Part shown: positions 6,552 through 7,285 of the stretch, piece after piece
How positions within the stretch are numbered: position 1 is the first letter of the stretch
Layout: the number at the start of each line of letters is the position of its first letter
Source of the DNA: SAR86 cluster bacterium
GTDB taxonomy: Bacteria > Pseudomonadota > Gammaproteobacteria > Pseudomonadales > Azotimanducaceae
Direction of reading: 5' to 3'
Length of the DNA stretch: 7,285 bases
NCBI GenBank assembly: GCA_013204195.1
Contig: JABMOJ010000264.1
Span: 1 to 7,285 of the forward strand
Notes under the pieces: model-generated
Told to the model about the DNA's origin: nothing
Database searches by the model: none
What the model saw: the letters and a program-made list of their open reading frames with translations, nothing else
Position numbers and translations under genes: made by a program

Positions 6552-7285
6552 ATGTGCAAAAAAATATTGCTCGTCTGCATGCTCGTTAGCTTCGGTGCCT
6601 TGTCGGGTTGTGGCGAAAACGATGCTGTAAAGGGGCCAGAAAACAGCGCGACTCGGACAGATAAAATTTACCATTGGCGGATGGTGACTACCTGGCCAAA
6701 AAACCTGCCAGGCCTTGGCGTTGCGCCCGTGCGCATGGCAGAGATGATTTCGACGATGAGCAATGGTCGACTGAATATTACGGTCTACGGTGCGGGTGAA
6801 CTGGTGCCGGCGATGGGTGTCTTCGATGCGGTGTCTCTGGGTAATGTCGAGATGGGCCATGGTGCGGCTTACTACTGGAAGGGTAAGCTGCCAGCAGCAT
6901 CATTTTTTACCGCGGTGCCCTTTGGCTTGACGGCCCAAGAAATGAATGGCTGGTTGTTACACGGTGGCGGCATGGCACTGTGGGAAGAGCTGTATGCGCC
7001 GTTCAACTTGATCCCTCTGGCTGGGGGCAATACCGGCGTGCAAATGGCTGGGTGGTTTAATAAGGAAATCAATTCTCTCGAGGACCTGCAAGGCCTGAAG
7101 ATGCGTATCGGTGGTTTCGGCGGCACAATCATTGGGAAAATCGGCGGCGTGCCACAAAACATTCCAGGCGGCGAGATTTACCAAGCTTTGGAAAAAGGCA
7201 CCATTGATGCTGTCGAGTGGGTTGGTCCTTACGACGATCAAAAGTTGGGCTTTAACAAAGTTGCTCCTTACTACTACTACCCAGG
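6552..7285 (+). CDS. TRAP transporter solute-binding lipoprotein, DctP family (3'-truncated by window edge)
   Basis: The ATG at 6552 follows AGGA (6541-6544) at seven bases; 244 codons are present before the window ends, against roughly 340-370 for the family. Residues 1-20 form a lipoprotein signal peptide: Lys3-Lys4, a hydrophobic core, and lipobox LSGC with Cys20 as the lipid anchor, then a polar linker to ~38. The mature part carries subfamily motifs: TTWPKNLPGLG (46-56), GAGELVPAMGVFDAVS (80-95), MGHGAAYYW (101-109), NTGVQMAGWFNKEI (160-173), GLKMRIGGFGG (181-191, with the conserved ligand-binding Arg185) and DAVEWVGPYD (219-228). It resembles the TakP-like group that binds alpha-keto and other organic acids, but the ligand cannot be read from sequence. 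Partner membrane subunits (DctQ/DctM) would be expected downstream, outside the window. It starts 26 bases after uvrD with no terminator between. Confidence 0.93.
   Translation, partial: MCKKILLVCMLVSFGALSGCGENDAVKGPENSATRTDKIYHWRMVTTWPKNLPGLGVAPVRMAEMISTMSNGRLNITVYGAGELVPAMGVFDAVSLGNVEMGHGAAYYWKGKLPAASFFTAVPFGLTAQEMNGWLLHGGGMALWEELYAPFNLIPLAGGNTGVQMAGWFNKEINSLEDLQGLKMRIGGFGGTIIGKIGGVPQNIPGGEIYQALEKGTIDAVEWVGPYDDQKLGFNKVAPYYYYP

Noticed and set aside
6501..6860. A 119-codon - strand open frame over the uvrD end and the start of the TRAP receptor gene
   Set aside because: The + strand receptor frame carries a signal peptide, a lipobox and many family motifs; the antisense product resembles nothing.

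Overview
The window is ordinary chromosome from a gammaproteobacterium, most likely a non-enteric and possibly marine one. All five genes read on the + strand, and base composition looks even by eye. The gene products match Escherichia coli AtpD, AtpC, GlmU, GlmS and UvrD closely along their lengths. The order atpD-atpC followed by glmU-glmS is the usual gammaproteobacterial arrangement. A periplasmic TRAP-type solute receptor at the end is common in marine and free-living lineages. These taxonomic statements are inference from remembered family sequences, not from a search.

Layout. Bases 1-873 hold the end of the ATP synthase operon: the last 142 codons of atpD and all of atpC. A strong intrinsic terminator follows at 919-945. 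Bases 996-4184 hold glmU and glmS, joined stop-to-start with no spacer. Together they encode the first and the last two steps from fructose-6-phosphate to UDP-GlcNAc, the precursor of peptidoglycan and lipopolysaccharide. No glmR/DeoR-type regulator lies between them, unlike in Pseudomonas. The 3' end of glmS and the next ~25 bases form a predicted, apparently empty attTn7 site. A short AT-rich gap (4185-4287) with small overlapping inverted repeats leads to uvrD (4288-6525), which most likely starts at a TTG codon. Only 26 bases later a lipoprotein-type TRAP solute-binding protein gene begins; it runs off the end of the window.

There is no sign of a novel defence system, mobile element, CRISPR array or RNA gene. 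The features most worth a second look are a perfect 22-bp palindrome inside glmS (2510-2531), the attTn7 site, the close coupling of uvrD to a TRAP receptor gene, and a few residue changes at otherwise conserved positions in GlmU and AtpC.
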